From an uncultured Butyrivibrio sp. (lineage in GTDB: Bacteria > Bacillota > Clostridia > Lachnospirales > Lachnospiraceae), in NCBI RefSeq assembly GCF_947169445.1, contig NZ_CAMVPU010000026.1, forward strand, positions 1-53,005: 53,005 bases of DNA, given 5' to 3'. This document shows positions 27,168 through 34,200 of the stretch, piece after piece. Position numbers and translations under genes: made by a program. Position 1 is the first letter of the stretch. Each line of letters opens with the position of its first letter. Below the pieces are notes generated by a model. It saw only the letters and a list, made by a program, of their open reading frames with translations, did not search any database and had not been told where the DNA came from.

Positions 27168-27204
27168 CCTGTCATTGTGAAGAATCACAGTGGCAGGTTT
27201 TTAT
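27168..27204 (+). terminator. Intrinsic terminator after the YfhO-family gene
   Basis: CCTGTCATTGTGA (27168-27180) pairs with TCACAGTGGCAGG (27185-27197) with one or two wobble or mismatched pairs. TTTTTATT follows. Confidence 0.85.
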
Positions 27205-27250
27205 TGATAATTAAGTCTTTGCTGGACGTATTAGAATGGGAACAGGATAA

Positions 27251-27484
27251 GAATTTGGTAAAAAGATAATTACTAGAGTTATTTTTTGTGTGAATCTTGG
27301 CTACAAGGATTGTAACGATATTTGGACTTCTGTTGATGAGGTATATATGGTAGCATACATTAAAATAGAGCTGACATATATTTCCAATAAAACCAATTAT
27401 GTAAGTGATGAAGATTTTTGACGATTTTTAAAATACATCAAGGAATATGGCCTAGAAATACTAAGAAATTCTTCCTCAAGTTAA
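27251..27484 (+). pseudogene. Possible remnant of a small gene, interrupted by TGA
   Basis: One frame reads open from 27251 to a TGA at 27419-27421, then continues open for 20 codons to TAA at 27482. The peptide around the stop (DEVYMVAYIKIELTYIS... then RFLKYIKEYGLEIL) looks protein-like but is not recognised. There is no clear start or ribosome-binding site. It may be a decayed gene or chance. Confidence 0.22.
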
Positions 27485-27508
27485 TGAATTGTCTAAGGCG
27501 GCATAGAA

Positions 27509-27885
27509 TGTAAATGTGAGATCTCGGCCGCAAAAGTGGGTTTTATAAAATGCGGAATAGGTATTTCTTGTGTGAGTTCTGCCGCAAAATGAGCTTTCCG
27601 GATAATGGGCAGAGTTTTTGAGGAGGTTTAGGTGAAAGTATAAATAATACAACTGCCGCTAAGCGTATTTTTTACTAATGCGGTAGGGATAGCTTCTTTA
27701 GGAGCACTGCCGCTATTATTGAAAATGTGGGTTTGCGGCCGAAAGAATGGATTTTGAAGGGCTGCCGCAAATTGGGAAAGAGAAATATGCGGAAGTGATT
27801 ATAGAATATCTTGAAGAATTTTTGATTTGTGACAGCTGTTAGGAGGCTAAATTTGATGTAAATCTGTCGGACTATGAGAAATTAT
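27509..27885. repeat. Array of CCGCA...TGCGG hairpin repeats, copy 1
   Basis: Four or five short hairpins share the form (C)TGCCGC(A/T), a spacer of about 18-25 bases, then (A)TGCGG(A/T)A. They lie at 27528-27555, 27582 (half unit), 27654-27686, 27707-27738 and 27765-27792. The flanks match a second, shorter copy at 36407-36592 closely. This copy has about 170 extra bases (about 27590-27762) that hold additional units, as expected from gain or loss by recombination between units. No coding potential is seen. Confidence 0.7.
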
Positions 27886-27900
27886 GTAGTATTATTGAAA

Positions 27901-27937
27901 AATGGGCATTTGAGTTATAGTCAAATGCCCATTTTTT
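27901..27937. terminator. Bidirectional terminator at the end of the first rpn gene
   Basis: AATGGGCATTTGA (27901-27913) and TCAAATGCCCATT (27921-27933) form a perfect 13-bp stem with a 7-base loop. T-runs occur on both strands. It lies 17 bases after the minus-strand stop codon at 27955. Confidence 0.85.
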
Positions 27938-27954
27938 CTCATACATCGGTTAAC

Positions 27955-28254
27955 TTATTTGCCTTCTAATTCTGCTATTCTGGCTTGAAGTGATTCAATC
28001 ACATTATCTTTTTGGGATAAAGCTTTTTTCTGTTCTAATATGGCTTTACCTTGTTCGGATATGATATGATCTTTTTTCTGTATAGCTTGCGCGTTTTCTG
28101 CCAATGCTTCGTCTTTTTGTTTTAATTCATCAGCGTATTCTTCTTTGGCGGCAGCATAACCGGCTTCATATTGAGCAGCATTGATGGCGCGGAACTTATT
28201 CTCAGCTTCGATTGCATATTTAACGGAATCATCAGCATTTGCTTTATAAATCAT
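27955..28254 (-). CDS. Possible internal short Rpn product (RpnS-like), copy A
   Basis: Inside the rpn frame an ATG at codon 217 (28252-28254) is preceded by GAGGAGG with 8 bases to the start codon, an excellent ribosome-binding site. Translation there would give a 99-residue protein, MIYKANADDSV..., holding only the C-terminal helix and coiled coil. In Escherichia coli, rpn genes make such short products, reported to block the full-length nuclease. Expression here is an inference from the sequence alone. Confidence 0.5.
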   Translation of the reverse strand: MIYKANADDSVKYAIEAENKFRAINAAQYEAGYAAAKEEYADELKQKDEALAENAQAIQKKDHIISEQGKAILEQKKALSQKDNVIESLQARIAELEGK

Positions 28255-28902
28255 ATTTACCGCCTCCTCAAACTCAGGGTGCTCGGTCACTAGAGTCTTC
28301 ATTTCTTCCCAGGTCTCTGCAACAAAAAGACGAGCCCAGTGATCGAGATTATTTGCTTTGTCTTCATCGGTTGCTAGTTCTACTTGGTTTAATTGTAGCA
28401 CGTTTATGGCCAGATTTTTAGTGTATATCTGATGATTTTTGACATTCATGAAAAGGTAATGTGAATAGAATTCGGGCTCATGCTCGAATAGGTTTTGGTC
28501 TGTGATGCAGATCTGAGTTGTTGGCATAAGTTTGCTATAAGATTCACCTTCTTCGATGGAATTATAAGCTTTACAAAGATATAAAAGTGATCTATTTATC
28601 CAGTAAGCATCGAAATACATCTGGAGTTCAACGTTGATAATTTCGCCGTTGTTTAGCTTGACCTTAAGGTCTAGTGTGGATTTCTTTTCATCATATTCTG
28701 TAAAATCAGAAGGGTTCATGATCTGAATGTCTTTGATATCGTTATATTTGATTTCCTTAAGAGAGCTTATAAGATGCTTAAGGGTATATTGAGAGTTCTG
28801 TGTGACATAGTGGATCATTGTATCGGTCCTAAGAGGATAAGCGATAGGGCCAGTGGCATTATTAAAAGCCATTTCGTTATTTGGTTCTTTGTTTTCTTGC
28901 AT
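27955..28902 (-). CDS. rpn: Rpn-family PD-(D/E)XK nuclease/putative transposase, copy A
   Basis: The 315-residue protein belongs to the Rpn (recombination-promoting nuclease)/PDDEXK_2 family often annotated as a transposase. The N-terminal nuclease domain carries the Asp (STLDLKVKL) and the ExQ (NVELQM) active-site signature at about 75-94. A linker (about 190-250) and a C-terminal coiled coil with repeated KD/EK heptads follow. The start has an AAAGGA site. It is almost identical to the gene at 32380-33333 except near the C terminus. Rpn proteins can cut DNA and promote RecA-independent recombination; some act as toxins restrained by a short internal product. An internal start in this gene is listed separately. 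Confidence 0.85.
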   Translation of the reverse strand: MQENKEPNNEMAFNNATGPIAYPLRTDTMIHYVTQNSQYTLKHLISSLKEIKYNDIKDIQIMNPSDFTEYDEKKSTLDLKVKLNNGEIINVELQMYFDAYWINRSLLYLCKAYNSIEEGESYSKLMPTTQICITDQNLFEHEPEFYSHYLFMNVKNHQIYTKNLAINVLQLNQVELATDEDKANNLDHWARLFVAETWEEMKTLVTEHPEFEEAVNMIYKANADDSVKYAIEAENKFRAINAAQYEAGYAAAKEEYADELKQKDEALAENAQAIQKKDHIISEQGKAILEQKKALSQKDNVIESLQARIAELEGK

Positions 28903-29051
28903 TAAAAATTCCTTTCAGTAAAATATAGTCTTCCTTAATCTGCTAGCAAAGATTGTGGAAAAATGGCGAACTGCCATGAATAAATAGCCTGAAGAACTCA
29001 AGCTGTGAAATAGAATATATCACACATAAAACGAATATGCAATCATAAATC
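28106..29051. repeat. Recent segmental duplication, copy A (with 32537-33479)
   Basis: The stretch from within the 3' part of the rpn gene to about 130 bases upstream of its start recurs at 32537-33479. The spacing is constant (4431 bases) through the gene, shifting to 4428 upstream through small indels. Within the coding part only scattered substitutions are seen, mainly in the first ten codons and near the 3' boundary. Both copies share an upstream ATGGC/GCCAT mini-hairpin. Beyond both ends the sequences are unrelated. Confidence 0.85.
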
Positions 29052-29052
29052 T

Positions 29053-29399
29053 GTGACAGGGAATGTGGCTAGGATTACGCCGTCTTTGTCGGAATATGAG
29101 CACAGGCATATTGCTGCTATGCCTCATGATGTCGAGGATTTTGGAACGGCCATGTTGTCTTTTTCCGATGGTTCAAGGGGACTTGTAATGGCAACGGATA
29201 CGCTTCTTGGTGGCAGTAAGAATTATGTGGAGCTGTACTGTAACGATGCGGCGATCAATTGCAGGCTGACCATGAATAATATGATGGATACATATTTTCT
29301 TGATGAGGACAGGCTGGAGGATGTGTATATCTCCGAGATGCTTCCGTCTAAGACCGGGTGGAATTCTCCCTTTTTGGAGGATGAGATTATCCGCGGGTT
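29053..29399 (+). pseudogene. Internal fragment of a Gfo/Idh/MocA-type oxidoreductase
   Basis: The frame reads TGNVARITPSLSEYEHRH..., MPHDVEDFGTAMLSFSDG and GSKNYVELYC, the look of the C-terminal substrate domain of NAD(P)-dependent sugar oxidoreductases. Both the Rossmann N terminus and the C-terminal end are missing. The fragment begins exactly at the edge of the duplicated rpn upstream segment and ends at the junction with the transporter fragment, so it is gene debris created by rearrangement. Confidence 0.65.
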
Positions 29400-29615
29400 A
29401 TTATAGCTTACTTGATATTCTTTTTTGCTACGTTTTTGGCAATATATGCATATAAGGTTGTTCCGTTGTCGCTGGGACCAATCCTGGAGGCAACAGGGTA
29501 CATATATGTGACGATATTTGGCATTGTATTCTTTAAAGAAAAAACCAATGGATTGAAGATAGTGGCTCTTGTGTTGATAATAGGTGGAATCGTGGTTTAT
29601 TCAGCTGTGGGATAA
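29400..29615 (+). pseudogene. C-terminal fragment of a small DMT/SMR-type transporter
   Basis: From about 29400 the frame encodes IIAYLIFFFATFLAIYAYKV, then PLSLGPILEATGYIYVTIFG, FFKEKTNGLK and a final hydrophobic helix. This is the second half of a four-helix drug/metabolite transporter of EmrE or EamA type. The first helices are absent, with no proper start. It is joined directly to the oxidoreductase fragment. Confidence 0.6.
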
Positions 29616-29725
29616 AGGATATGGCTGAACTAATTATGGGAAATGCCATCAGGAAGTTATATGGGTAATGCAAGGGTCTGTTTCACTAATCTGTTTTGCA
29701 GACATTTCATAGAAAGCTCAGCCCC

Positions 29726-29744
29726 AAGGAAAGGCTGCCACACT
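29726..29744 (+). repeat. 19-bp direct repeat flanking the third rpn gene, left copy
   Basis: AAGGAAAGGCTGCCACACT here and AAGGAAAGGCTGCTACACT at 31034-31052 differ at one base. They enclose the rpn gene at 29788-30831 in the same orientation. Both are next to a GGGGCTG or CAGCCCC motif. They could be ends of a small element or traces of a duplication. Confidence 0.5.
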
Positions 29745-29760
29745 AATTAGTGCGACAGCC
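29733..29760. repeat. Near-perfect 28-bp palindrome downstream of the third rpn gene
   Basis: The 28 bases from GGCTGCC to GACAGCC read nearly the same on both strands, centred on CACTAATTAGTG. On the minus strand it follows the rpn stop codon by 27 bases and is followed by TTTCCTT, so it probably terminates that gene. Similar palindromes occur at the ends of insertion sequences, so an element border is an alternative. Confidence 0.65.
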
Positions 29761-29787
29761 CCTCCTAAATTCTATTGGAAATTGTTG

Positions 29788-30012
29788 TTACTTATTATTA
29801 TTCTGGCTTTTTAGCTGAGCCTTAAGTTCTGCGATAAGGGCATCCTTCTCAGCCAGAGCAACATCCTTCTCGGCGATAGTGGCATTGGCAGTATCAAGCT
29901 CTTCTTTAGTAGTATCAAGCTCTTCTTTAGTAGTATCAAGCTCTTCCTGAAGTTCATCAATCATATATTTAACAGTGTTACGATCAAGGATTTGGAGTTC
30001 TTTTGAAAACAT
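29788..30012 (-). CDS. Possible internal short Rpn product, divergent member
   Basis: An in-frame ATG at codon 274 (30010-30012) follows GAGAGG by 9 bases. Two more ATG codons lie between that site and this start. The product would have 74 residues (MFSKELQILDRN...) and be nearly all coiled coil. As with the copies at 27955 and 32380, this matches the known long/short organisation of rpn genes. Evidence is the ribosome-binding site only. Confidence 0.4.
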   Translation of the reverse strand: MFSKELQILDRNTVKYMIDELQEELDTTKEELDTTKEELDTANATIAEKDVALAEKDALIAELKAQLKSQNNNK

Positions 30013-30831
30013 ATTCATCATCCTCTCTGTGTTTCGACATGTTTCGTACAAGTGGGAATACAGGTCTTTAAAATATGGATACTTCTGTATCAGGTCGACT
30101 ATATACTTAGGATCGTCACAGCCAAGAAACGTAAGCCATGCATCGAATTCACTATTTATACCTTCATTATGGAGCTTGCCAAGGAAAATATCAATTGGCA
30201 CAAATATAAAATTTTGCAGCATATTTAGCTTTAAACCGGTGTCGGAAGTGGTGCTGAATTTATGCATACAGATATTGGGATAATCATAGAAGATGGCAGG
30301 ACTTTTTTCCATGAATACGATGGTGTAGACGGGAGCTATGTCCTTGTAGCTGAATTTCTCTTTTCGCTTATCTCTGACACGCTTGTACTGGCGAAGGAGC
30401 AGGTCTGCAGAGTAGCAGGAAGCGCGTTCGCCGGTAAAGGCATAGCCTATCTTCTGGACTTCCACATTTGCGATTGAACCATCTTCAAGTTCAACAACAA
30501 TGTCTGTTATTATAAGGGATGATTCATCTCCTAATCGGGTACTGTCATTGGGAAGTACATCTTTCACAGTAACCCTTATTCCTAAAATGACGCTAAGGAG
30601 TTTGGAAAGCCGATTGGAATCAGTTTCTGGATTGAAAATCTCTTTGAAGTAGGGATCAAAGAGCATTTTGACACCTTTTGCACCGTTGCATATGTCTAGG
30701 AAAAGTTCCTGTTGGTAATCCTGCCAATTGTCGAAAGTCGCGGATAATGCTTTGTTATTCCTGATGTCAGTCATAACTATTTCGCGAGTGCGGATAACCG
30801 GAAAAAGCCTTGTTAAAGTATTGTTTTGCAT
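29788..30831 (-). CDS. rpn: Rpn-family PD-(D/E)XK nuclease/putative transposase, divergent member
   Basis: This 347-residue protein is a second Rpn/PDDEXK_2 type, only distantly related to the two duplicated copies. The N-terminal domain has an active-site-like arrangement with DIVVELEDG and NVEVQKIG (E-x-Q) at about 115-137, then CYSADLLLRQYKR typical of the family. The C terminus is a coiled coil with ELDTTKE heptads encoded by 21-base repeats and AEKDVALAEKDALIAEL. The ATG has an AAAGGAAT site. A palindromic terminator follows the gene. Confidence 0.82.
   Translation of the reverse strand: MQNNTLTRLFPVIRTREIVMTDIRNNKALSATFDNWQDYQQELFLDICNGAKGVKMLFDPYFKEIFNPETDSNRLSKLLSVILGIRVTVKDVLPNDSTRLGDESSLIITDIVVELEDGSIANVEVQKIGYAFTGERASCYSADLLLRQYKRVRDKRKEKFSYKDIAPVYTIVFMEKSPAIFYDYPNICMHKFSTTSDTGLKLNMLQNFIFVPIDIFLGKLHNEGINSEFDAWLTFLGCDDPKYIVDLIQKYPYFKDLYSHLYETCRNTERMMNMFSKELQILDRNTVKYMIDELQEELDTTKEELDTTKEELDTANATIAEKDVALAEKDALIAELKAQLKSQNNNK
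29891..29953. repeat. Three 21-base heptad repeats in the rpn 3' end
   Basis: GTATCAAGCTCTTCTTTAGTA occurs twice without change (29891-29911, 29912-29932) and once in part (29933-29953). On the minus strand each unit encodes seven residues, the heptad of a coiled coil. The identity suggests recent slippage. Confidence 0.85.
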
Positions 30832-31405
30832 TTTTTGAATTCCTTTTCTTTTATTTTATTTATCTTTTTTCTCTGTAATGTGTTGCAAACGCAGAATTTG
30901 AGAGTTGAAGATAGTTTTAAGATGCTGCTCAGAAATGAGCACAGAGAAAAGGGTACCACTTTTGCCGGAAGAAATCTTTAAGGTTTTCTTAAGATTTTCT
31001 TGAGATTTTATGAAGATTGTTGGGGCTGGGCGTAAGGAAAGGCTGCTACACTGAAGACCACAAGTGCTGATACTAGAATGTATCCTATGGTAAATGTACA
31101 CACTGCAAGTAGAGCTTCTTTGGTGCGTTATTATCGCTATTTCTGTATAGTAAGTTAAGATATACTTTTCCTATCACTTTAATGATTCTCTACGACTTTT
31201 GGATGATAATATATGTTTTTACTAAGAGGCCTAAGACTAGTGTTGGAACAAGGATTTTGGCAATATTTTTTTTCTTTATTTCGGAGGGAATGTTAAGCTT
31301 AATGCTTTATCTGATATATTGGAGATAAAGTAGGCTTTGAAAAGACATCTTCTTAAAAGGTCCATTTCATTGATGTCAGAGTGTTTTGAGAGGAAGGTGA
31401 CGTTA
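30832..31405. other. Gene-free stretch between the third rpn gene and the NERD gene
   Basis: No convincing coding frame is seen. It holds the rpn start region, the right copy of the 19-bp repeat (31034-31052), AT-rich sequence with repeated AAGATTTTCTT-like words near 30975-31010, and the leader of the NERD gene. No clear promoter was found. Confidence 0.5.
31034..31052 (+). repeat. 19-bp direct repeat flanking the third rpn gene, right copy
   Basis: Matches 29726-29744 with one change (C to T). See that entry. Confidence 0.5.
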
Positions 31406-32344
31406 TTGGGATTGTTTGACAGAATCAACAATGCTGTATTTCTTAAAGAGGATAGTGAAGCTGAAAAACAACTTCGCGCATTACAAGAACTTGAGGCTTC
31501 TTTAAGCGGAGATGTTTTGAGAAAGTTTGAGCAAGAAATAAGCAAGGTAGAAGCGGGAATCGTCGGTGAGAAACAGGTTCATTTTGAACTTGAAAACAGC
31601 CATATTCCCATGTTTGTGCTGCATGACTTATTCCTGGAATATGAAGGATTAACAGCGCAAATTGATTACATGATTTTTACTAGGAAGAATACCTATATCA
31701 TTGAGTGCAAGAATATGTATGGGGATATTGAGATTAATAATGCTGGCAATTTTATTCGCACATATCAGTATGGCGGAAGAAGGATAAAAGAAGGTATATA
31801 TTCTCCAATAACTCAGAATCAGCGGCATTTGGCTTTGATAAAATCCTTACGTGGCGATTCAATGAATGTATTAAAGAAGGTGATATTTGATAAGGAATTC
31901 TATAATAATTACCATGGAATCGTTGTGCTGGCTAATCCTAAGACTGTTCTTTCGGCGAGATATGCAAAACGGGAGATAAAAGAGCAGGTTATTCGTGCTG
32001 ATCAGCTTGATGATTATATAAAAGATTATGATGGAGCTAAATCATATAATCTATATTCGGAAAAAGAAATGGAAGATCGTGCGGAATTTTTTTTAAAAAA
32101 CCATAAGAATAATCCGGTTGATTATGTTGAAAGATTCCGAGTGATGGTTGAGGAAAGCAAGAAAGCAGCTGCTTCTGAAAGTGATAAAGCTTCTGATACA
32201 GAAAAGGACGCCGGAACTCCCCCTTCTTGTCCTATGTGCGGTGCCCAGATGGTGCTCAGAACAGCAAAAAGGGGAAGTAATACCGGTAACCAGTTTTATG
32301 GCTGCCCAAATTACCCTCGGTGCAAGGGAATTAGATCGTTGTAG
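31406..32344 (+). CDS. NERD-domain nuclease-related protein with topoisomerase-type zinc ribbon
   Basis: The 312-residue protein has an N-terminal helical part and a NERD domain (about 55-180) with GEKQV, QIDYMIF and YIIECKN, which form a PD-(D/E)XK-like D...ExK site. The C terminus (about 275-312) has the four-Cys ribbon CPMC...CPNYPRC seen at the end of type IA topoisomerases, so it probably binds DNA. I chose TTG 31406: it gives the start MGLFDRI and has AGGAAGG (31391-31397) 8 bases before. In-frame starts upstream (31337 TTG, 31373 ATG) lack such support. Family members are thought to act in DNA processing or defence, but the function is unproven. Confidence 0.75.
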   Translation: MGLFDRINNAVFLKEDSEAEKQLRALQELEASLSGDVLRKFEQEISKVEAGIVGEKQVHFELENSHIPMFVLHDLFLEYEGLTAQIDYMIFTRKNTYIIECKNMYGDIEINNAGNFIRTYQYGGRRIKEGIYSPITQNQRHLALIKSLRGDSMNVLKKVIFDKEFYNNYHGIVVLANPKTVLSARYAKREIKEQVIRADQLDDYIKDYDGAKSYNLYSEKEMEDRAEFFLKNHKNNPVDYVERFRVMVEESKKAAASESDKASDTEKDAGTPPSCPMCGAQMVLRTAKRGSNTGNQFYGCPNYPRCKGIRSL

Positions 32345-32379
32345 ATTATGTGTCTTAGCTTTGCCGTTTGACGGTTTTA

Positions 32380-32685
32380 TTAATGCTTGTTCTTTTTTGC
32401 TTCGGCTAACTGTGCTTTTAGAAGTTCAATCTCATTATCTTTTTCTTGTAAAGCCTGATCTTTTTCTTGTAAAGCCTGATTCTTTTTCTGTATAGTCTGA
32501 TCTTTTTCGTGTAAAGCTTGCCCCATTTCCTGCATTGCTTCGTCTTTTTGTTTTAATTCATCAGAGTATTCTTCTTTGGCGGCAGCATAACCGGCTTCAT
32601 ATTGAGCAGCATTGATGGCGCGGAACTTATTCTCAGCTTCGATTGCATATTTAACGGAATCATCAGCATTTGCTTTATAAATCAT
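32380..32685 (-). CDS. Possible internal short Rpn product (RpnS-like), copy B
   Basis: The same GAGGAGG site and ATG at codon 217 (32683-32685) as in copy A are fully kept. Translation would give 101 residues whose last third differs from the copy A short product. If short products pair with their own long partners through the coiled coil, the different ends could give specificity. Confidence 0.5.
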   Translation of the reverse strand: MIYKANADDSVKYAIEAENKFRAINAAQYEAGYAAAKEEYSDELKQKDEAMQEMGQALHEKDQTIQKKNQALQEKDQALQEKDNEIELLKAQLAEAKKNKH

Positions 32686-33333
32686 ATTTACCGCCTCCTC
32701 AAACTCAGGGTGCTCGGTCACTAGAGTCTTCATTTCTTCCCAGGTCTCTGCAACAAAAAGACGAGCCCAGTGATCGAGATTATTTGCTTTGTCTTCATCG
32801 GTTGCTAGTTCTACTTGGTTTAATTGTAGCACGTTTATGGCCAGATTTTTAGTGTATATCTGATGATTTTTGACATTCATGAAAAGGTAATGTGAATAGA
32901 ATTCGGGCTCATGCTCGAATAGGTTTTGGTCTGTGATGCAGATCTGAGTTGTTGGCATAAGTTTGCTATAAGATTCACCTTCTTCGATGGAATTATAAGC
33001 TTTACAAAGATATAAAAGTGATCTATTTATCCAGTAAGCATCGAAATACATCTGGAGTTCAACGTTGATAATTTCGCCGTTGTTTAGCTTGACCTTAAGG
33101 TCTAGTGTGGATTTCTTTTCATCATATTCTGTAAAATCAGAAGGGTTCATGATCTGAATGTCTTTGATATCGTTATATTTGATTTCCTTAAGAGAGCTTA
33201 TAAGATGCTTAAGGGTATATTGAGAGTTCTGTGTGACATAGTGGATCATTGTATCGGTCCTAAGAGGATAAGCGATAGGGCCGGTGGCGTTATTAAAAGC
33301 CATTTCTTTATTTCGTTCTTTGTTTTCTTGCAT
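32380..33333 (-). CDS. rpn: Rpn-family PD-(D/E)XK nuclease/putative transposase, copy B
   Basis: This 317-residue protein matches copy A (27955-28902) almost residue for residue up to about residue 265: only the N-terminal ENKER/ENKEP region and a Ser/Ala change differ. The active-site Asp and ExQ are the same. The C terminus differs completely and is built of QALQEKD heptads from 21-base repeats. The stop is 36 bases after that of the convergent NERD gene. The short palindrome at 32363-32379 is too weak to be called a terminator. The duplicated block and the internal start are given separately. Confidence 0.85.
   Translation of the reverse strand: MQENKERNKEMAFNNATGPIAYPLRTDTMIHYVTQNSQYTLKHLISSLKEIKYNDIKDIQIMNPSDFTEYDEKKSTLDLKVKLNNGEIINVELQMYFDAYWINRSLLYLCKAYNSIEEGESYSKLMPTTQICITDQNLFEHEPEFYSHYLFMNVKNHQIYTKNLAINVLQLNQVELATDEDKANNLDHWARLFVAETWEEMKTLVTEHPEFEEAVNMIYKANADDSVKYAIEAENKFRAINAAQYEAGYAAAKEEYSDELKQKDEAMQEMGQALHEKDQTIQKKNQALQEKDQALQEKDNEIELLKAQLAEAKKNKH
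32438..32520. repeat. Four 21-base heptad repeats in rpn copy B
   Basis: TCTTTTTCTTGTAAAGCCTGA is present twice exactly (32438-32458, 32459-32479), followed by two diverged units to about 32520. On the minus strand each unit encodes one QEKDQAL-type heptad of the coiled coil. Confidence 0.85.
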
Positions 33334-33479
33334 TAAAAAATCCTTTCAAATAATAATTCTCCGTAATCTGCTAGCAAAGATTGTGGAAAAATGGCGAACT
33401 GCCATGAATAATTAGCCTGAAGAACTCAAGCTGTGAAATTGAATATATCACACATAAAACGAATATGCAATCATAAATG
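32537..33479. repeat. Recent segmental duplication, copy B (with 28106-29051)
   Basis: Matches copy A nearly base for base from the rpn 3' part to GCAATCATAAAT upstream of the gene, where homology stops on both sides. Confidence 0.85.
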
Positions 33480-33499
33480 CGCAATCTCCCTGTCATCCA

Positions 33500-33669
33500 T
33501 CCATGTCTCATACACTAAACTTATTGGACTAAACATGTTACAATTAAACCACATAGAACTGGCAACAGAAGAAGATGAAGAGAACAATCTCGTTTATTGG
33601 GCGAGGTTATTCAATGCTACTACCTGGGAAGAGTTCAAGGCATTAGCGGAGAATAATCCTACCGGATAG
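33500..33669 (+). pseudogene. Fragment of another rpn gene
   Basis: The plus-strand frame reads YTKLIGLNMLQLNHIELATE and LVYWARLFNATTWEEFKALA, clearly related to the middle of the intact copies (YTKNLAINVLQLNQVELATD, DHWARLFVAETWEEMKTLV). The nuclease part before it and the coiled coil after it are missing, and a stop comes after NNPTG. It begins just after the duplicated block and points the opposite way from copy B. Confidence 0.75.
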
Positions 33670-33686
33670 AGAATACTAGTCATACA

Positions 33687-33712
33687 GTAGCCAGCACTAT
33701 GCTGCTGGCTAC
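33687..33712. repeat. Perfect 10-bp inverted repeat
   Basis: GTAGCCAGCA (33687-33696) and TGCTGGCTAC (33703-33712) flank a 6-base loop. No T-run follows. It is one of several palindromes between the rpn fragments. Confidence 0.75.
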
Positions 33713-33732
33713 GTGAGAAAGTGATTCAAGAG

Positions 33733-33774
33733 GCAAATTTGGCCATCGCGAAGCGATTTAATTGCCAAATTTGC
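33733..33774. repeat. Nested palindrome between the rpn fragments
   Basis: GCAAATTTGGC (33733-33743) is the exact inverse of GCCAAATTTGC (33764-33774). ATCGC and GCGAT pair around GAA inside it. A further CGGTCAG-GAA-CTGACCG hairpin follows at 33782-33798. Confidence 0.8.
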
Positions 33775-33821
33775 TTGTTACCGGTCAGGAACTGACCGTA
33801 ACCGTCAGAGAGGTGGGAGAT

Positions 33822-34121
33822 ATGGTTTTAACACTTAATACTGATAATCAAGCCGCAGAGATATTGGAAGGACAGCGTAGATATAGGGAGATGCTGGCAA
33901 CTGCACGTGCAGAGGGTGTGCAGGAAGCAGAAGAGAAATATGAGAAGATTATTGCGGACAAAGATGCTGAATTAGCTGAGAAGGATGTCATAATAGCAAA
34001 TAATGCAGAAGAAATGGCGGAGAAGGATGCCACTATAGCAGATGTAGTTGCTCAAAAGGATGCTGCTTTAAATACCGTTGCGCAGTTGCAGGCTGAACTC
34101 GACAGGCTTAAGAAGCAATAG
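33822..34121 (+). CDS. Orphan Rpn C-terminal coiled-coil ORF (RpnS-like)
   Basis: This 99-residue ORF encodes MVLTLNTDNQAAEILEGQ, RRYREMLATARAEGV and then AEKDVIIA/AEKDATIAD heptads, the kind of C-terminal half found in rpn genes, with no nuclease domain. Its ATG is preceded by GAGAGGTGGGAG, a good ribosome-binding site. The frame is open upstream to 33762 but shows no recognisable nuclease sequence there. It has the length of the internal product of copy A (99 residues). It may be a plain remnant or a surviving short antitoxin-like gene. Confidence 0.5.
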   Translation: MVLTLNTDNQAAEILEGQRRYREMLATARAEGVQEAEEKYEKIIADKDAELAEKDVIIANNAEEMAEKDATIADVVAQKDAALNTVAQLQAELDRLKKQ

Positions 34122-34200
34122 ATAGGACGTAGTATGTCGTAATGACATTATTACGAAGCTGATTCCGGACTTAAAAACATAACTCGGGGGACATATTAAA

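Noticed and set aside
27509..27885. The hairpin array as a CRISPR array.
   Set aside because: Units are irregular in spacing, share sequence in their spacers with the second locus, and no cas gene is present.
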